Position numbers and translations under genes: made by a program. The notes under the pieces are model-generated. The model saw nothing but the letters and a program-made list of their open reading frames with translations. It ran no database searches and was not told the DNA's origin. Shown piece after piece: positions 62,501 to 64,000 of a stretch of DNA of 64,000 bases; position 1 is the first letter of the stretch; each line of letters opens with the position of its first letter. Origin of the DNA: JAWXCB01 sp034440455 (lineage in GTDB: Bacteria > Bacteroidota > Bacteroidia > Chitinophagales > CAIOSU01); the NCBI GenBank assembly GCA_034440455.1, contig JAWXCB010000047.1, positions 1-64,000 on the forward strand, written 5' to 3'.

Positions 62501-64000
62501 ATCCCCCATCGGATATGCGTTCACATGTGTTACTACCTCAAAATCCCCATGACAAATTTTATTACAATCATTCGGGTCGCAGGGCGGTAGCGGGGGAACA
62601 GTAACATTTAAAAAGATGTAGGTGACGTTCCCATATACATCATTGGTTGCATTGTATGGTCGGTATTTTAAAACTGCGGGACCACCATAATCGCTTGGCG
62701 GTTGGTAACCAAAACTTGAAGCGGTTGGGTTAATTATATCTCCTCCGGTGGGATATACAATTTTCGGATTTGCGATTTCTTCCGCGTTCTGATCATTAAT
62801 TAGAATGTTATTCGCTCCAGTGGCAGTGAAAACGATAATTTGCCCAGCTTGAACAGTAAAAAGTGATCCAGTATTAAAAGGAGAATGTGACCTGAAATCA
62901 TTCACTCCAGCTACATTCATAGGATTATTCGCGGAACACGTTGTTCCGCTGTAAATGTGTTGCGTTACGCCAGTGCCAAAAGTATCACGCACAAGATAGC
63001 CAAGGTCGCATAAGGTTTGCGTTTCTGCAATATGCGGAAAACGCTGAATAGAGTTAGCCGCAATACCGGAACAGTAATTCATAACATATCCGTTGCCTGC
63101 GGGACAACCGGAACTATCACAATTGAAATGACTCAGACTGGAGCCTCTTTGCCATGAGGCAGGCGAATAAATTTCTTGATTGGAATTATTCGTTCCGTTT
63201 CCCAGAAAGAAAACGGAATCGCAACCTGAAGCCAAGTTGGAAGTTGGAACATTCAGAAAAACATCATAACCGAAATTACTGCTCGAAGAAATTAAAGGAG
63301 TGCTTCCGTTTAAATTCAGGTAAGTATCGAACAACGAATAAGCTGCATATCCTCCCAACCCCGTCCCATTTTGGTTGATTAATGATGCAAAACCTAAAGC
63401 ATGGAGCGATTCATGGAGAACAACCGAATATAAGTCCGTCTCATTAGAAACAATTGCAGTATCAAGATAATCCGAGTACCAGTGTAGATTCGGATTATCG
63501 AACCTTATCGAGATAAAGCCAAGGAAAAACGAGGAGGGAAAGGATGTAGTTGAAAAATTGTAAAACGGATCCCATCCGGTAGTAATCATTTGCCAAAGCA
63601 CTCCATGAAAAATCCCTGTTCCTGAATACAAATAATATTGAGAAGCCACTCCGCCTGCTCCCGGTGGAATGGAATCCCCATTCGGTAAAAAATCCGAACG
63701 TACATCAATATGTATCACAGGTGTAACTCCAACGGACGGATAAGGTTTTGGCAATTTGGTCGGGTCTCCGTTTTGTACCAGCACATGCGACAAATCCTCA
63801 AACACCTTTGCACCAAGCCAGCGTCTTTCTTCTCCCAAGCTACTACATGGCGGAATACAGTTGGATGGATTGACTGATGCGCTTGTGTCATTAAAACCTG
63901 TTACCAAGCTATTGTCTTCATCATAAAAATGAAGTGTGAAAATTCCTCCAACCATTGAATTGCCCGGAACCTCAATATCATCTAAAAGGTAAGTATTCCC
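59597..64000 (-). CDS. giant T9SS cargo with metalloprotease-like motif, 5' end outside window
   Basis: At least 1467 codons; the frame is open to the right edge, upstream of the first in-window ATG at 63955. N-terminal part: zincin-like VVLHESLHALGFAS (about 63420-63380). HExxHxxGF is complete, but the third metzincin ligand is Ser in place of His or Asp. Then a carbohydrate-binding-like region with IKFDxxx-type strands, DUF11-like segments (VVCNLSSTVGANNVTVRDTLPVGLDF), many SBBP-type repeats (LIVAGDFSGTIEL, FIAKYDSSGSLLWA) and a T9SS type A sorting domain (YGFNLYPNPAENTVTLKTDF to LLIIR). It is probably a surface-anchored or released protease or adhesin. Confidence 0.88.
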   Translation of the reverse strand, partial: GNTYLLDDIEVPGNSMVGGIFTLHFYDEDNSLVTGFNDTSASVNPSNCIPPCSSLGEERRWLGAKVFEDLSHVLVQNGDPTKLPKPYPSVGVTPVIHIDVRSDFLPNGDSIPPGAGGVASQYYLYSGTGIFHGVLWQMITTGWDPFYNFSTTSFPSSFFLGFISIRFDNPNLHWYSDYLDTAIVSNETDLYSVVLHESLHALGFASLINQNGTGLGGYAAYSLFDTYLNLNGSTPLISSSSNFGYDVFLNVPTSNLASGCDSVFFLGNGTNNSNQEIYSPASWQRGSSLSHFNCDSSGCPAGNGYVMNYCSGIAANSIQRFPHIAETQTLCDLGYLVRDTFGTGVTQHIYSGTTCSANNPMNVAGVNDFRSHSPFNTGSLFTVQAGQIIVFTATGANNILINDQNAEEIANPKIVYPTGGDIINPTASSFGYQPPSDYGGPAVLKYRPYNATNDVYGNVTYIFLNVTVPPLPPCDPNDCNKICHGDFEVVTHVNAYPMGDIQYPTSSSNVDLYTPARRSSFYNYWPPCQDSSSVPYPANGDKYIGAGGGPSWGEGVFFQLNSPLIAGGTYKISFLGIRPHRVNEASYCSQSLRHNMDYFFSVNKPCNRPTPICITDSCTASCNSYDFDVIKPDTTGGTINPFYVTDTIWTVYSTTWTVPAGTLDLNYFMFHTGYPAGNIGGFTYVDSIAISEVNYLPIKTTPQVSDESPCMGDTIVLNYTLCIDSINGDTTNVNPVNLNLTLPPDFVISGGDFNQNGDFTIAANALTDSCNYNLTANVIVNGFTGVQYNIRLIATSGACVLDTNSISTVQIVPGGELSVDISIADNDSIFDLSDTIVFSVVVCNLSSTVGANNVTVRDTLPVGLDFINSFSSDFSESNGIVSSISFDLPVSTCDTFYYAVIVTSNCGWLPNCAVINEGEGSCTYISDCVNLNISDTVARWPKHSPGNLLEQAHGIATDSTGVFYLAGAYTGAVYFPLPFNKPAPVGMVDVFLAKYGNCSTPDWVAGVKTLSGGAQAYHPKIITDASGNLIVAGDFSGTIELAGTGTFKDTLTSVSGSSDIFIAKYDSSGSLLWAVRDGGTNSEELVNVTVDGQGAILIAGFYADSTVLVGISLTGAGQDGTNGFVAKYSNSGSGQWADELKVTGAGTHFGFARGVGTFNDTVFIAGELDNDVYIEKLEPSGTSVFDTVYAEGSAQDLTVDNDGNFIITGQFGQNLFVGTAEELGAAGSNPDAFAAKFSSSGILLWADNFGGNGSPIPLAIASGDSNAVFITGAFAGTMLFDENFSSAGDEDIFVAKYSASGDKKWLISAGGADSDKPLDIISVPGIGYIYVSGSFNDSILFNTTLFGNADFFAARIRDYGSSVEFQKLSWSAENNEDENRKPSGENKYGFNLYPNPAENTVTLKTDFPGNVTLFLYDLVGAEKLMQIIQDNEEVSVRKFADGAYLFQIRSNNKAGEVLHQGKLLIIR

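Noticed and set aside
1..64000. CRISPR arrays, IS elements or prophage genes
   Set aside because: No regularly spaced direct repeats with variable spacers, no transposase, integrase or phage structural genes were seen; the repeats present are palindromes or tandem coding repeats.

Overview
The window looks like a chromosomal segment of an environmental Bacteroidota bacterium. The evidence is several type IX secretion (T9SS) cargo proteins with C-terminal sorting domains, CarboxypepD-regulated TonB receptors, a PorV/PorQ-family barrel, GldL/GldM-family motor proteins, an archaeal/eukaryotic-type prolyl-tRNA synthetase, and start-proximal TAnnTTTG boxes typical of the Bacteroidota primary sigma factor. 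No rRNA, tRNA, CRISPR array or insertion sequence was found.

Layout. 1-6.5 kb: a TSUP permease (cut by the left edge), an atypical SDR oxidoreductase, a FadL/OmpP1-type outer-membrane protein, a Gly/Tyr-rich secreted repeat protein, proS and a DUF3127 OB-fold protein. 6.5-9.6 kb: an OLD-like AAA ATPase overlapping a TOPRIM-like partner that carries an in-frame amber stop, a 21-bp heptad-coding tandem array, and a family protein of unknown function with a strong terminator. 9.6-15 kb: pdxA, pepA, rsmA, a Fic gene with an in-frame ochre stop, a short convergent ORF with a Fic-antitoxin motif, and a D-2-hydroxyacid dehydrogenase. 15.4-24.7 kb: a TonB receptor, a very large T9SS-type surface protein split by an in-frame TAG, and a PorV-like barrel. 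24.9-30.7 kb: greA, a HIT protein, a TonB receptor under a TPP riboswitch, a NadR-like kinase, PnuC and an S66 carboxypeptidase. 30.8-43.4 kb: metG, a small-ORF/nucleotidyltransferase pair, a beta-helix T9SS cargo, purT, an S45 acylase, a thioredoxin, an acyl-CoA dehydrogenase and clpX. 43.4-53.5 kb: a five-gene minus-strand operon encoding GldL-like and GldM-like proteins, two giant beta-helix/outer-membrane-barrel proteins (one with an OmpA domain) and a GT39-like membrane glycosyltransferase. 53.6-64 kb: an MFS transporter, an orphan gene, apt, a second acyl-CoA dehydrogenase and two T9SS cargo genes, the last cut by the right edge.

The most interesting candidate system is the 43.4-53.5 kb operon. 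It pairs a GldLM-type proton-driven motor, with its key Glu and Arg present, with two surface/periplasmic proteins in place of the usual GldK and GldN. A second theme is dispersed palindromic repeats. At least four families occur, and copies are read in frame inside rsmA, the NadR-like kinase gene and the signal-peptide region of an outer-membrane protein gene. A third theme is three genes interrupted by a single in-frame stop with an intact downstream frame. TAG is also used as a normal stop here (SDR gene, proS), so genome-wide recoding is unlikely.
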